The position numbers and the translations under genes were made by a program. A model generated the notes under the pieces. The model saw nothing but the letters and a program-made list of their open reading frames with translations, was not told where the DNA came from and did not search any database. From assembly GCA_947685225.1 (NCBI GenBank), contig CANTUV010000055.1:8319501-8383500 (forward strand): a stretch of 64,000 nucleotides of DNA. Reading direction: 5' to 3'. Every line of letters starts with the position of its first letter. The first letter of the stretch is position 1. Shown here piece after piece: positions 1 to 11,399 of this stretch. Origin of the DNA: Garcia nutans (lineage: Eukaryota; Streptophyta; Magnoliopsida; Malpighiales; Euphorbiaceae).

Positions 1-378
1 AGTCTGATCATCAGCAGAGTTTTGATAAGAAGCACTATGATCTGTATGAGGTCGAGAGGATGACGAAGGCTGAAATTGTCTCATAAGCTCCTCCAAACGA
101 CTAAGTGCCTCATGATGCTCACGTTCTCGTTGTTGCTCCCTCATCTCCATAATTGACATGCTCTGTCGAAGAGAATTCAACTCCTCCCAAACTGACGCAT
201 CTACTGTTGGAGTTGATGATTCAGGTGGTGCCGAAGGATGGCGATAGTATGTAGATGCGATGGATCCCATACCATATATTCTACATTTTTTCTCACCACC
301 AACAGCTTCATAGTAAATCTGAGCCTCGTCAATCTCAATAGGCTCATTGCTCCCCTCCTGCGGCTGGGACCGCTGCTC
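1..378 (-). pseudogene. CACTA (En/Spm-type) transposase exon, C-terminal part, open at window edge
   Basis: Read on the minus strand from 378 to 1, all 126 codons are open. The segment contains the phrase IYYEAVGGEKKCRIYGMGS, which I recognise as the hallmark near the C-terminus of plant Ptta/En/Spm transposases. It is followed by a Ser/Pro stretch and a charged helix rich in Glu, Gln and Arg (MEMREQQREREHH), likely a coiled coil. A stop codon lies in frame just upstream, so the exon probably begins after a splice acceptor at 379-380 (ctgaag/gag). The more N-terminal conserved domain is not found to the right, so either a long intron separates it or it has been deleted. The exon runs off the window, so integrity cannot be judged. 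The family call is from memory of the motif. Confidence 0.72.
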
Positions 379-399
379 CTTCAGATATAAATATCACTC

Positions 400-3060
400 C
401 TAAAAAAATATATCCAACAAAATTATTAAATAATAATATTAATTCTAAAATATGTTTGATACAAAATAAAAGTATTTTAATTTACATGAATGCTATTATA
501 TATACCTATTTCTATCCCTAAGATGTTTAGTCTTCTAGTTCATGTTTAGCATACCACAAGGTCTCGATTGGATTTAATTATTAGTCCCCCATCATTTATA
601 TTTATTTTGTCAAATTAACTAAGTGATCATGTGCATACACAATATACACACCCTAAACCATTTTGTCTCCTTAAAACATAATTATTATGTTACTTGTCAA
701 TTAGCTATTCCAAATTAAGAATTATTATTACGTAGAAAGTGAATGATCAAATTATTCATATATATACTGAATAAATAAAAGAGGAAGAAGCTAATGAAAG
801 AGAAAGAAGCTAAAGAAGCCAAGTAAGAATTCTAATGCAAGCAAGTTTCTTTTGTTAAGAGTTATTAGAGCAAGTAATTAACAAGTTGGGGAAAAAAAAA
901 AGCAAATTAGAGGATATACATTCAAAAAAAAAAACAAGCAAAGGAACTAAATACCTTATTAAACAAGAAAGGAGAAAATGCAGAGGTAACAATCTTGCAT
1001 GACTAAGAAAAAAAATTAAATTAGTAAGAATGAAAACAACTCATAAATAAAATATTACTACTAAGTGAAAAATTTTGTGCAAGGATCCCAGTAAAACATA
1101 CCAACCCAAAAAACTTATTTTAAACATGTTGATGTTGGCAACCATCTATTCCAAAAAAGTCAATCAAGAAACTTCATTTTCTGCACATATTGAAGTGCAA
1201 TTCATAAACTAAAAACAGATTATCACTATTTTCTAGATTGAAGTAGCCAAACTCTAGTTCACTTTGAATACCTAAACTCTAAATCCTTGGGCTGAATGAT
1301 TCCAATTCAATAGAAAAAAAATTGAGAATTAAACAAGGAAATTACATCCAAAAGAAGAAATACCCAGAAAAACCCAAATAGTAAAACACTCAAAAGAATC
1401 ATAAAGTTCAAAAAAATTACATAAAATTACTCGGACGCAATTTTCAGCCAAGTGAAAGGCATCATCAAGAGAAGAGGAAGACAAAGGAGAAGAAACTTTA
1501 GGAAGAGCATAAGATCGAGTAGCTCAAAAGCCCATGAATTTGGCGACGATCTCGACATAACTTTAAAGGGTTAATTAGCTTCTTCTTGTTCGAAAATGTT
1601 AGATGGTGAGCAAATGGCTTTAGCAACCTTGATGATGGTGGTGGTGAGGGTTTGAGAGAGAGGAGAGAGAGCGAGGGGTAGTGAGTGGTGCAAACAGATG
1701 GAAAGGAGAAGAGAGCAAACTTACGAATGAGATTAGTTACGTTTAATACAGATCTAAAACGACGTAGTTTTGGTTATACATATATATATATATATATAAT
1801 ATTTAGTTATTCTATTATTTACCTTTTTTTAGTTAAATGACAAATTAATAAGTATATATAATTTTAAACATTAATATTATTTTTTATGTACATCTATTGT
1901 TATTTTTATTTTATTTTATTAGTTAAATTATTAAATTATTTTAATCATATATACATATTAAATATTAAATAACTAATCGATATATTAATTATCTCATACT
2001 AGGAAGCAATGAATTAATATTTATCATTTTATTTTTATCATTTAACTAAATAACTATTGATTATTAATTTAATATTTATTCTTAACTAAATTAATTGATT
2101 TTATTATATTGCTTTATTAGTAAATGCTAATTAATTTATTCTATGTACTACTCACCCAATAACTAATAAATATTTATTCAATATCAGTTTAAAATTTTAA
2201 TATTAGTAATTAAAAATAAAATCTAACATGTGATCATACATTAATTATAATTTCATAAAATATGTATATATCATTGATTAGGATGTAAAATAAAAATTAT
2301 ATATATTCATACTATTAATTATTTTATTTTATTTTAAATTTAAATTAATTAGGAAATTATTTTAATTATTTATATAGTATCAAGTATTAATTAATAAATC
2401 AATAAAATAAAATAAAATATACTTTTATATTTTTAGTAATAAGCCGATTATTGTTTTGGTTATTCAATTTGAAACAATTTTTATAATTAATAAAGATATA
2501 GTCTAAGATTCAGAAATGCTTTATGTTATATAATCAACATAATTTGATTTAGAGAAAGTTAAAAGTCAATGAAATTTTTTTGTTCTAAATAATTTTAGTC
2601 CTTACTTAACTCTATAATTAAAATTAGACTTTAGAAATAATCTAATAGATTATAATAAATAAATAAGGACTTGTATTTATAAATTTGAGCTTTTATTATA
2701 GTTTTGAATCAATAGACTTAAAAAAAAAACTAATTCATTATGAATGGATTTCAAATTATGTTTATACCACAAAATTTTTAATATTTAGCTGAGTATAATT
2801 GTAATTTAATTAGAAATAATAGCAATAAATATTTATGGATTGTGATCTAATAAAATTATCACACATACTAAAAAAATATTTAGTATAATTAATGTTTATT
2901 TTAATTAAATAAATTATAAATTTAATATTTATGTAATTTTAAAATTTTATGATTAATTTGAAAAAAATATAATAAAAAATCCAAATATAATATATATTAT
3001 ATTAAAAAAGTATTTTTTTCAATTCTACATAAAAATATATGAAAAAATTTTATAATAAAT
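400..3060. other. non-coding interior of the CACTA element
   Basis: This stretch is AT-rich and has no recognisable protein domain on either strand. It contains a TA microsatellite at about 1774-1797 and, at 1427-1740, the possible leader described separately. The remainder, especially 1800-3060, is short A- and T-runs. Confidence 0.6.
1427..1558 (-). other. possible leader exon and small ORF inside the CACTA element
   Basis: A CT-rich stretch on the minus strand (about 1740 to 1640) resembles a plant 5' untranslated leader. It is followed by an ATG at 1558 and a 43-codon open frame ending at 1427, rich in Leu and Met. I recognise no domain. It may be a 5' exon of the transposase transcript or chance. 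The prediction rests on composition and order only. Confidence 0.2.
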
Positions 3061-3061
3061 T

Positions 3062-3452
3062 TGCATCGGCTAATATTCGTTGCAAACTTTTCATTCTCCT
3101 TTTTCAAATGATTTTGCAACGAATTGTTGTCATTGCAAGATTTGAAACGACTCTGTTACAAATGTCGTTGCAAATTTTGCAATGAAACACATCCGTTGCA
3201 AACATTTCGAACCATAATTTATAACAAAAAAATTCGGCTATAATATTTCATTGCAAATTCATTGCAAAAGCATTATAAATCCATTACAATATTAGCAGCG
3301 GATATGGTCGTTGCAAAAATCTATTGCAAAATGTTTAACTTTTTTTTTTTTATAATTTTTCGTTGCAAAATGATTGTAAATTCATTATAAATTTGCAACG
3401 GATGAAATGGGTTGCAAAAATTTGTTGCAAATTTTGACTTTTTTTTCTAGTG
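3062..3452 (-). repeat. CACTA subterminal repeat region
   Basis: About a dozen copies of TTGCAACG/CGTTGCAA-like motifs occur in both orientations within 390 bp next to the terminus, for example near 3080, 3117, 3160, 3200, 3308, 3362, 3402 and 3422. Clustered 10-20 bp subterminal repeats are the known binding sites of the TNPA-type protein in En/Spm elements. Here the motif TTGCAA is shared by nearly all copies. Confidence 0.75.
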
Positions 3453-4363
3453 AAGGAAAAAGTATAATTTTTTTATTATGTTAGATCAATTTTTTAAATT
3501 TTAAGTATGGTAATTATTAATTATTTTTAAAATATTTATTATTGAATGCTATAAATTGTGTGTTTGTATATATATAATTAAAAATTATGCTACAGTTTTT
3601 TAAAAAATAAAATATATTTTTAGAAAATATAAAATAAAAATTAAAAAAATAATTATTAATTCTAAAAAAGAAAAAAGAAAAAATATATAACTTAAAGACT
3701 TTAATTTTAAAAAAAAATAAAATAATAAAAAATAATATTACTTTTATCTCATTAAAATTATCGCTTTTAATTTACGTATAAATATTAAAATTTATTAATT
3801 GTATTATTTTAATTTTATAATAAATTTTTTTTAGATGGACTAAAATATTATTTATTAATTTATTAGTATTGGAATTATTATATTTTTATTCTATTAATTA
3901 ACTCATTAATAATAAATATTAAATATAGTTAAAAGATTAATTAATTTTTTAAAATTTTATGAAATAATAATTTTAATAAGATATTTTTAAAAAAAATAAT
4001 CTTTGTGAAATGAGAAAATAATATATTTAGGTGACATGATACTATAATCAAAGGGGTAAGATCATACTGAAAAGTACAGAAGTATGTCTTTTTAATTTTT
4101 TTTTAACTGAAGAAAAGTATAACTTCTAGATGTGATACAAAGCCACAATCAGAACGCCAGCTAATAAACTAGTGCAGAAGTGGACAAATCCAATTTTAAA
4201 TTATATCACGTGCTCCTCCATCCATATCACGTGACATCTCCAACTGCCTAAAAATAAATAATCTTTTTAAAAAATGGACTAATTTTCCTTTATTTTGACA
4301 CATTCAGATGCCTTAATTTGTACAAACAATTCACACAAAATAATGCTAATTAAACATAAAATT
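3453..4363. other. AT-rich spacer with a G-box pair
   Basis: No gene is seen. The stretch is mostly A/T runs. Two copies of TATCACGTG lie at 4204-4212 and 4225-4233. Each contains the plant G-box core CACGTG, and they are 21 bp apart. They lie downstream of the neighbouring minus-strand gene, so their target, if any, is unclear. Confidence 0.5.
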
Positions 4364-5281
4364 TTACAATGAAAACCGGTGGCTCCTCTCGAGAAATCCC
4401 TCCAAAACTACTCTCTTCTTGTACTCGTCAGAACTGAAATTGAATTCCTCTGCAGCGACATCGTTTTTGCTAATTTCATCATTTAAAAATTTAACTTGTG
4501 TTCTCAACATTGGAACGAAATATAAACATGCACAAGTGCAAAGAATAGCACATAATCGACCGCATAGCAATAATATTATTAGAGTCACCGTCACGATCGA
4601 CATCCCAATCACCGGACCAAAATTTCCTTCCCGACGCAATTTGTCCGATGGTTTACGGTGAGTTGGGCCGTGTACGGTTGGTTGGCTTGACCCAATTCTT
4701 ATAGCACCTGTTTCCCGGCGAAAGGGCAAATGTTTTGGGCAATAATTCACACCATCCAAAAGCTTTTCATTTTCGAGGATGATTTTCTGTTAAGAATCGT
4801 AGCTTAAATGAGTATTCAGTACCAATGGATTTATTAACTTTCAATTTCAGGCATAACTTTGTACAGCTTATTCAAATTGAATAGTTAATAATTATGAAGC
4901 AAGTTGACAAACCTTTTCATGTTTTTCTGAAGTAGAAACTTCGAGGCCTGCGGGAGTCTTCTTCTCGCTCGCTAGATTTTGTGATTTTGGAGGGATCTCA
5001 TCAGAGTTCCGCTTGATTTTTAACTTCTTTGACGTGCAAGCAGTCTTTTTAGTATTTATTTTCTCAGATTCAGTAGGGTAGACGGAAACCTTTTTGATGC
5101 CGGAGTGTTTTAAGAGCAAAGTTGACCGGGAAAACCAACGCTTTTTATCATGATCTTGGACAGTGTTGGAAGATTTTTTATGGGAAACCTGAATTTTCCT
5201 AGAGAATCCAAAACGAGAAAGGAATAAGGTGGTTTTAGAATTGGATCTTGGTCTAGATTGATGAGATAGAGGTTCATCCAT
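4364..5281 (-). CDS. At5g23160-like single-pass membrane protein, 263 aa, two exons
   Basis: Exon 1 runs 5281-4913 (123 codons from ATG) and exon 2 runs 4786-4364, stop included. The 126-bp intron has a GT donor at 4912-4911 and an AG acceptor at 4788-4787, phase 0. The first ~120 residues are basic and Ser/Lys-rich with FLSRFGFSRKIQ near the start. Residues 183-214 form one hydrophobic segment with GRLCAILCTCACLYFVP. The C-terminus carries EYKKRVVLEGFLERSHR. The order of basic tail, Cys-rich membrane span and a C-terminal YKKKVVLEGFLERNHR-like motif matches, as I remember it, an uncharacterized plant family including At5g23160. Its biochemical role is unknown. The C-terminal motif and perfect splice phase argue for a real gene. 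A TATA-like box lies about 85 bp upstream of the ATG. Confidence 0.75.
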
Positions 5282-5361
5282 GGGAGAGATGGAGATGGAG
5301 AAGTGAGGAGAAAAGTCGGCATGAGGGCTGTGGGAACAGATGGCTTAATTAATTGTTTGGG

Positions 5362-5380
5362 TAATTATTTATAAATAACA
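5362..5380 (-). promoter_or_regulatory. TATA-like box of the 4364-5281 gene
   Basis: On the minus strand the sequence TTATTTATAAATAATT lies about 85 bp upstream of the ATG at 5281, a suitable distance for a plant core promoter with a ~50-nt leader. Position and composition are the only evidence, in AT-rich surroundings. Confidence 0.4.
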
Positions 5381-5381
5381 A

Positions 5382-6004
5382 ATCTCCCCTTTGAGTAATA
5401 GTCAAAACTATAAAATCCAGGCCCAGACATAGAATAATATTATTTTTTTTTAGTATTTTTACATTGTTATTTTTTTTATATTGCAAATTTGGAAATTGAT
5501 AGGAATTTAATACTAAGTAAAATGTTTGGGTGTATGCTTGGGAAGGAAGACTTGGACTTCGAGGCTTGGTCGTTGGTCTTTACACGTTTTCACTTCATAT
5601 AATATGAACATTGAAACTAAAGCCTATTTACATATAATAACTAAGAAAAAAAAATTCTTACATAGATCGGTGTATAAATAAGAGGATAATAATAAAATAA
5701 ATAAATAATTTTATTGGCTGCATACATAATTTTGCCAATAAAGTAAGTCATTCTCTATATGACAATATTAATTTTGAGCCAATTGTAATTTTGCCTTTAA
5801 GAACGCATACACCTTGATGATGGCATGAATTAAAATGTTAAAGTCCTACTTGTTATAATTTACAATATGATAAATGATTTGTAAATAACTTGATACTTAT
5901 TAAAGAAAGTTCAATACTCATAATTAATTTGAAATCAATAGTGTATATACCACAACCATAATCTTTTGGATAGACATCTCCCTTCCAAAGTAAAAGAATT
6001 GAGA
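5382..6004. other. intergenic stretch, no gene seen
   Basis: AT-rich DNA with no open frame of interest and no recognised element. It separates the minus-strand gene's promoter from the dispersed repeat that begins at about 6005. Confidence 0.5.
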
Positions 6005-6720
6005 CATTTATAAAACTATCCTAAAAAAAATTATTTTCAAAACTACAATCATTTCTTTCAATTTTCAAAAATATTACATTTATCCTTTCTTTTCTTTTTT
6101 TTATAAAAATACCTTAACAATATATTCTTATAATATATATAAAATAATATAAGTTACGTTACATTACGTTAATATATGCTTAAATTACGTAATTAGCTAC
6201 TAATGTTTCTTTTAAAATATGTGCTTATAACATATATAAAACATTGGCCATTTATTTAGTGGCCCTTTTTTTCAATTTCCTTTTTAAAATAAAATTTTAA
6301 AATATTAAATTAAAAATATTTATATTAAGTTTCTATTTATATATATAATAAATACTCATATATATCTGTGTATACTCTTATTTTAAAAATAAAATTTTAA
6401 AATTTTATTTTTATTAATATATTTTATTTAATTAATATTTTTAAAATAATTTTAAAACATTATTTAAAAATATTTTTTAATATAAAATTATAAAAATATT
6501 ATTTTATATAAAACATATACTGACATATATCGACATATACTTACATATATTTAATATATATATATATATTTAATATATATCAATATATGTCTATATATAC
6601 TAGCATATACTGTTATTTTTTAGTTAAAATATATATAATATATATTAACGTATATCGACATATATTCACATATATACAACATATATATTTTTTGTAATAT
6701 ATATTCATATATATCTATTT
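6005..6720 (+). repeat. dispersed repeat, copy 1 (inverted relative to 13850-14650)
   Basis: This segment matches the reverse complement of 13850-14650 along most of its length. Anchors in order are TTATAAAAATACSTTAA (6101 / about 14560), TTTTAAAATATGYGC (about 6212 / about 14500), the exact 18-mer at 6371-6388 (minus strand at 14332-14349), and AAATAAAATATATTAAT-like sequence near 6410-6425 (about 14290-14310). No coding capacity is seen. The element type is unknown. Confidence 0.55.
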
Positions 6721-8850
6721 ATATATAACATATACTAACGTATATTATTATTATTTTTGATATATTTAATTATATGTAACATATACTCATATATAAATTA
6801 GATAAAACTTTTTTTTTTCTATTGTCATTTGGCTTATAATTGTTAATTTCAAGTTTAATTATTACTTTTAAATTTATTATTTTAAAATTTAATCATAAAA
6901 TCAATAACTTAAGTAAGATCAAATTTTTGTATTGTTCAACTTGATTATTAATTCATTTTAGATTATTATAATTATTATAATTGTATAATATATTAGTATA
7001 TATCTATGTATATCTATAAATATTATTCTTTAATTAAAATACATATAATATATATCAACATATACTTACAAAAGGTTTTTTTTTTATTTAAACTATATGC
7101 TTCAATTTTACGCAATCGAACATTGTGAATTACAAATATACTGTGGGTGGACATGGAGTTATTGACTTTGTTATGCTTAATGTATTTTTTTGTCATTGAG
7201 TGTCAATTTAGTATCAATTTTTTTTATTATTTAGTGTCATTTAATATGTTTAAAGTTGCAACTACTCTTTCAATTATATTTTAAAAATTTTATATACTTG
7301 AAAATAATTAATTAATTAGATTAAATCATAATTTATGTTAAATAATTTTAAAATTTTTTTCTTTAATTATTTTTGTGTGTGTTATTTTTGTGTATTTTTA
7401 TTTTTTTTTTCATTTTTATGTATTTATTTTTTGTGATTTTTATTTTTTTTCATTTTTTTAGTAAGTTTGGTTTTTTTTCTTTTTTATACTATTTTTATTA
7501 TTTATAATATTTATTTTTTTAGACAAATTTCAAATTAAAATTTTTTATACTATTTATATTTTGTTTAGTTATATATTATTATATATATCATTTACCAACA
7601 TCTAGCTAAATATATAATAGTCTTATACTCTTATATTTTTTTAAAAAATTAATATATATATTATTATATATAATATATACTGACATATACTTAAACATAT
7701 AATAATTTTATACTCTTATTTTTTAATTTAACACACATATATTATTATATATAATATATATTGAGATATATAACTAAATATATATTACTTTTATACTCTT
7801 GTTCTTTTAAAATTTAACACGTATATATTATTATATGTAATATATACTGATATATAACTAAATATATGCACATATATATCTAGTTATATATAACATATAC
7901 CTACACATATTGTTATTATTTTTAAATTCAATATATATATTTAATTATTTATAATATATACTCACATATAATAGTTATATTATGTTATCATTTTCAAATT
8001 CAACTCATATATCTAATTATATATAACATGTACCAATAAATATCCACATATATCGATATATATAATATATATATATATATATAGTTATATATAACATATA
8101 CGTATATATACCAACATATATAGACATATGTCCACATATATTATTATTGTTTAGTTAAAATATATATAATATATGCTGACATATACCAACATATATTATT
8201 ATTTTTTTTCAGTATATCTAGTTATATATAACATATACCTACATATAAATAAATATATAAAATAGTTATATATCGATATATATCCACATATACCCATATA
8301 TACTGATATATATCCATATATGTTATTATTATTTAGTTAAAATATATATAATATATACCGATATATACTGACATATACCGGCGTATACTCACATATATTA
8401 TTATTTTTTAGTTAAAATATATATAACATATACCGACTTATACCGTTATTCTTTAGTAAAAATATATGTAACATATACCGACATATACTGATATATATCA
8501 ATATATACCTATACATATATAACATATAATGTTATTCTTTTGTAACATATACTCACATATATCTAGTTATATGTAACATATATAAACACATATTGTTATT
8601 ATTCAGTTAAAGTGCATGTAACATATGCCAACATATACATCAATATAAATTGTTATTTTTTTCGTTATTTCTAGTTATATATAATATATACCCATATATA
8701 AATAAATATATAATAGTTATATATCAACATATACACACATATATTATTATTCTTTAATTAGTTAAAATATATATAATATATACCAACATAAACCTACATA
8801 TATGTAATATATACTGTTGTTTTTTTACAACATATATAATTCTAATTCTA
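6490..8850. repeat. degenerate AT-rich tandem array in 10-bp steps
   Basis: For about 2.3 kb the sequence is built from CATATAY/TATATAY blocks separated by short spacers, often exactly 10 bp apart (catatactga, catatatcga, catatactta). Longer units recur, such as AGTTAAAATATATATAA followed by several CATATACCGA steps (near 6622, 8153, 8336, 8413). It is too irregular to be a simple satellite. No open frame of interest is present. Confidence 0.65.
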
Positions 8851-9179
8851 GTTATTTTCTTACTAGTCAATAGAATTGCATTAATAGATTATAGTATTAA
8901 AAACTATTTTCATAATATGTACTATAATATTTTTTTAATATAAATTATTTATTAATATTTTAATATTAATTTCGTAATACTATAATTAATATTATATTAA
9001 AAATATTATAAAATCCTATATAGTCTAAATTATTATAAATCATTTAATATTTCTTTATTAAATTATTATAAATTATAAAATTATAATAAATATTTATTAA
9101 TATTATAAATTATTGATATAAAAATATTAATTAACAAATATTTAAAAATATATTATATTAATATTTTTTTTTAAAAAAT

Positions 9180-9357
9180 GTTCAGTTTAGCCTCTGATAT
9201 TTAACCAAAATTCAAATTGAACTTTGCAATTAACTAATTTAACGGTTTCTTTAAAAATGAATAATTTTAGACCAAATTAAAAAAAATATCAATTTGGTAA
9301 AAAAACCTATAAAATTTAATTTTGACTTATTGCTATTATACAGATGCTAAATTGAAC
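9180..9357. mobile_element. candidate small inverted-repeat element (MITE-like), ~178 bp
   Basis: The ends GTTCAGTTTAGCCTCTG (9180-9196) and, reverse-complemented, GTTCAATTTAGCATCTG (9341-9357) match at 15 of 17 positions. The interior is non-coding. A clear target duplication was not identified, so the superfamily is open. Confidence 0.45.
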
Positions 9358-10970
9358 TTTTATTCTATTTTAATTTATATAAATTATCTTATTTGTTAAT
9401 TATAAAATGTATTATTTTTGTATTACTCCACCAAAATTTTAAGTTGGCGATGATCTCAAATGTGAGTTCTCATATAATAAAAACTATGGTGAGGGTTCTT
9501 ACTGTCATGTAATTAATTTGGAGTATGACACTTAAGTCCTCAACTCATTTCACATGCTCCCTTAATTCCTCAACTCATTTCACATGCTCCACTATTCCCG
9601 CCTGAGTCTAAATCTTTGTTTTGGAATCAAACATCTACATGTTATTTGTAAATTCAATCTGAATTTTAAAAATTCATATCAAATTTTACATTAATATACT
9701 AAAAAATAAAATTTAAGATTTTCTACAAACGATTCTGATTCAATTTTATTATAATCATTTTAAACATTATGAAATAATAAATAGTCATATATAATCACTA
9801 TACTATAGAGTCATTACATAGTTACAATTGGTATAAAAATATTTAAATATATTTATTAATTACTGAAAATTCATTGTTATTTTTATTAAAAAAATTACAA
9901 AAAAAATTTTACTTGTTACTAATTAAAAATATATATGTCATTATTGTTGAGTTTTAGTATAATATCTATATGCATTTACATAATGAAGTAAAAATAAATT
10001 AAAAATAAAATAGATAGTTATTTTTATTAATATATATTTTATGTGTATGTTAAAATTATTAATTACAATATATAAATAATATTATTATTTATCATAATTT
10101 TATAATTTAATTTGCTACCTCACAATTGAATATCAGTGCCAACCAAAACAAAATCTTGCTTTCTTCATTATTTTTACCATAAATTAGAAATTTATACAAT
10201 TTTTTTAAAATGTAAATAGTTGGCCTTATAATCATAGATTTATATTGGAGTTATTATTAATATTAATATTAATATTATATAAATTATTAATATATAATTA
10301 ATTTGTTAAGAAGATTAAAAGTCATTTTTTTAATTTTTAAAATTTTTAAATTTCTAAATATGATATAAATTAATTATTATAAATAATTAATAAATAAATA
10401 AATTATTGAAATAAATTCTTAATATATATTTATTACGACTGTCAAAAGTCTTATATTTTATTATTTAATTTTTAAAATTTTTAAAATTATTTATAAATTA
10501 ATCATTATGATTAAATTATTTAATTTATAATTAATTTATTATGAATGATAAGAATCATATATTTTAAATTTTTTAAATTTTTTAAAAAATATAAATCAAT
10601 CAATATTATTAAATTATATTAATATGTAATTAATTTATAGAAGATTAAAAAATTATAAATAAAATATATTTAATTAATATTAAAAAATTATATTAATGGT
10701 GTAATTATTTAATAGAAAATTAAAAATTAGAAATATAATTAATTATTAAATTTTATATAAAATTTTAAAATTAAATAAAAAATTAATTAAAAAATATAAA
10801 TAACTTTTTTTTAAAAATATGAGGTGGCATTCAAAACAATTCTTATATCCTTATCTTTGTTATATATAAAATGCAGATACATAATTTATTATCTTACAGA
10901 AAATATATAAATTACTATATAAATATAATAAATATGAATTATTGTACAGTAATAATAGCAGGCGAGGCCC
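9358..10970. other. AT-rich spacer upstream of the lipid-transfer gene
   Basis: No gene is seen. A 28-bp sequence ending TCAACTCATTTCACATGCTCC occurs twice in tandem with 30-bp spacing (9533-9560 and 9563-9590). From 9600 to 10930 there are only A/T-rich runs. Confidence 0.5.
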
Positions 10971-10990
10971 AGACTAGCATAAATCTTTTC

Positions 10991-11000
10991 TATATAAAGA
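10991..11000 (+). promoter_or_regulatory. TATA box of the lipid-transfer gene
   Basis: TATATAAAGA lies 63 bp upstream of the ATG at 11063, in good agreement with the plant TATA consensus and implying a leader of roughly 40 nt. Confidence 0.6.
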
Positions 11001-11062
11001 CCACATAAGCATGTAATAGCAACCCAGAAGTTGCAGAGAAAGGAAAGAAAAAGATAATATAA

Positions 11063-11365
11063 ATGGAGAGAGTAGAAAAGCTATTAGCAGTAATGATAGT
11101 AGCAGTTGTAGCAGTGATTGGGAGAAGCAATAGCCAAACACTATGCAAAGTACCGCTATCAGGGCTGATCCAATGTAAGCCAGCAGTGACGCCTCCAAAT
11201 CCACCGCCGCCAACAAGTGGGTGCTGCTCTGCCCTTTCCCACGCTGATTTGCTCTGCCTTTGCTCCTTCAAAAATTTTACTTTTCTTCCTTCTCTTGGGA
11301 TTGATCCAAATCTTGCCCTTCAGTTACCTGCCAAGTGCAAGCTTCCTCACCCTCCCTCTTGCTAA
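11063..11365 (+). CDS. DIR1-like non-specific lipid-transfer protein, 100 aa
   Basis: Residues 1-24 are a signal peptide (hydrophobic LLAVMIVAVVAVIG, likely cut after NS), so the product is secreted to the apoplast. The mature part has the eight-cysteine pattern C28-X9-C38-X15-C54C55-X9-C65-X-C67-X24-C92-X7-C100, that of type IV (DIR1-type) lipid-transfer proteins. The family's HADLLCLC and LGIDPNLALQLPAKC segments are present. Such proteins bind hydrophobic ligands in a cavity held by four disulphides, and DIR1 itself carries a systemic-resistance signal in Arabidopsis. The proline-rich loop PPNPPPP (44-50) sits where DIR1 has its PxxP motifs. The ATG is the first after the TATA box, the frame has no intron, and the stop follows the last cysteine directly. 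Two antisense frames across it are shadows. Confidence 0.9.
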   Translation: MERVEKLLAVMIVAVVAVIGRSNSQTLCKVPLSGLIQCKPAVTPPNPPPPTSGCCSALSHADLLCLCSFKNFTFLPSLGIDPNLALQLPAKCKLPHPPSC

Positions 11366-11388
11366 TTAATTATGCATCCATCTTAAGA

Positions 11389-11394
11389 AATAAA
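11389..11394 (+). terminator. poly(A) signal of the lipid-transfer gene
   Basis: A perfect AATAAA lies 24 bp after the stop codon, followed by AT-rich sequence including a TA microsatellite. Confidence 0.45.
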
Positions 11395-11399
11395 CATAA

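Larger units (their letters stand above)
1..3452 (-). mobile_element. CACTA DNA transposon, one terminus plus transposase exon
   Basis: The right boundary is the sequence tctagtg at 3446-3452, which reads CACTAGA on the minus strand, the defining terminus of CACTA elements. Subterminal repeats and the transposase exon at 1-378 have the same orientation. The candidate 3-bp target duplication starts at 3453 (aag); the matching copy lies outside the window. The 2.7 kb between exon and subterminal repeats is AT-rich with no further conserved transposase domain visible, which suggests a large intron or an internally deleted copy. Confidence 0.72.

Noticed and set aside
4419..4661. 80-codon plus-strand frame
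   Set aside because: Antisense shadow of exon 2 of the minus-strand gene.
5110..5322. 70-codon minus-strand frame overlapping exon 1 of the At5g23160-like gene
   Set aside because: It is an alternative frame of the same exon; the other frame has the conserved features and the matching splice phase.
10974..11271. Two minus-strand open frames (80 and 93 codons) over the lipid-transfer gene
   Set aside because: They are antisense shadows of the eight-cysteine protein and contain no family motif.
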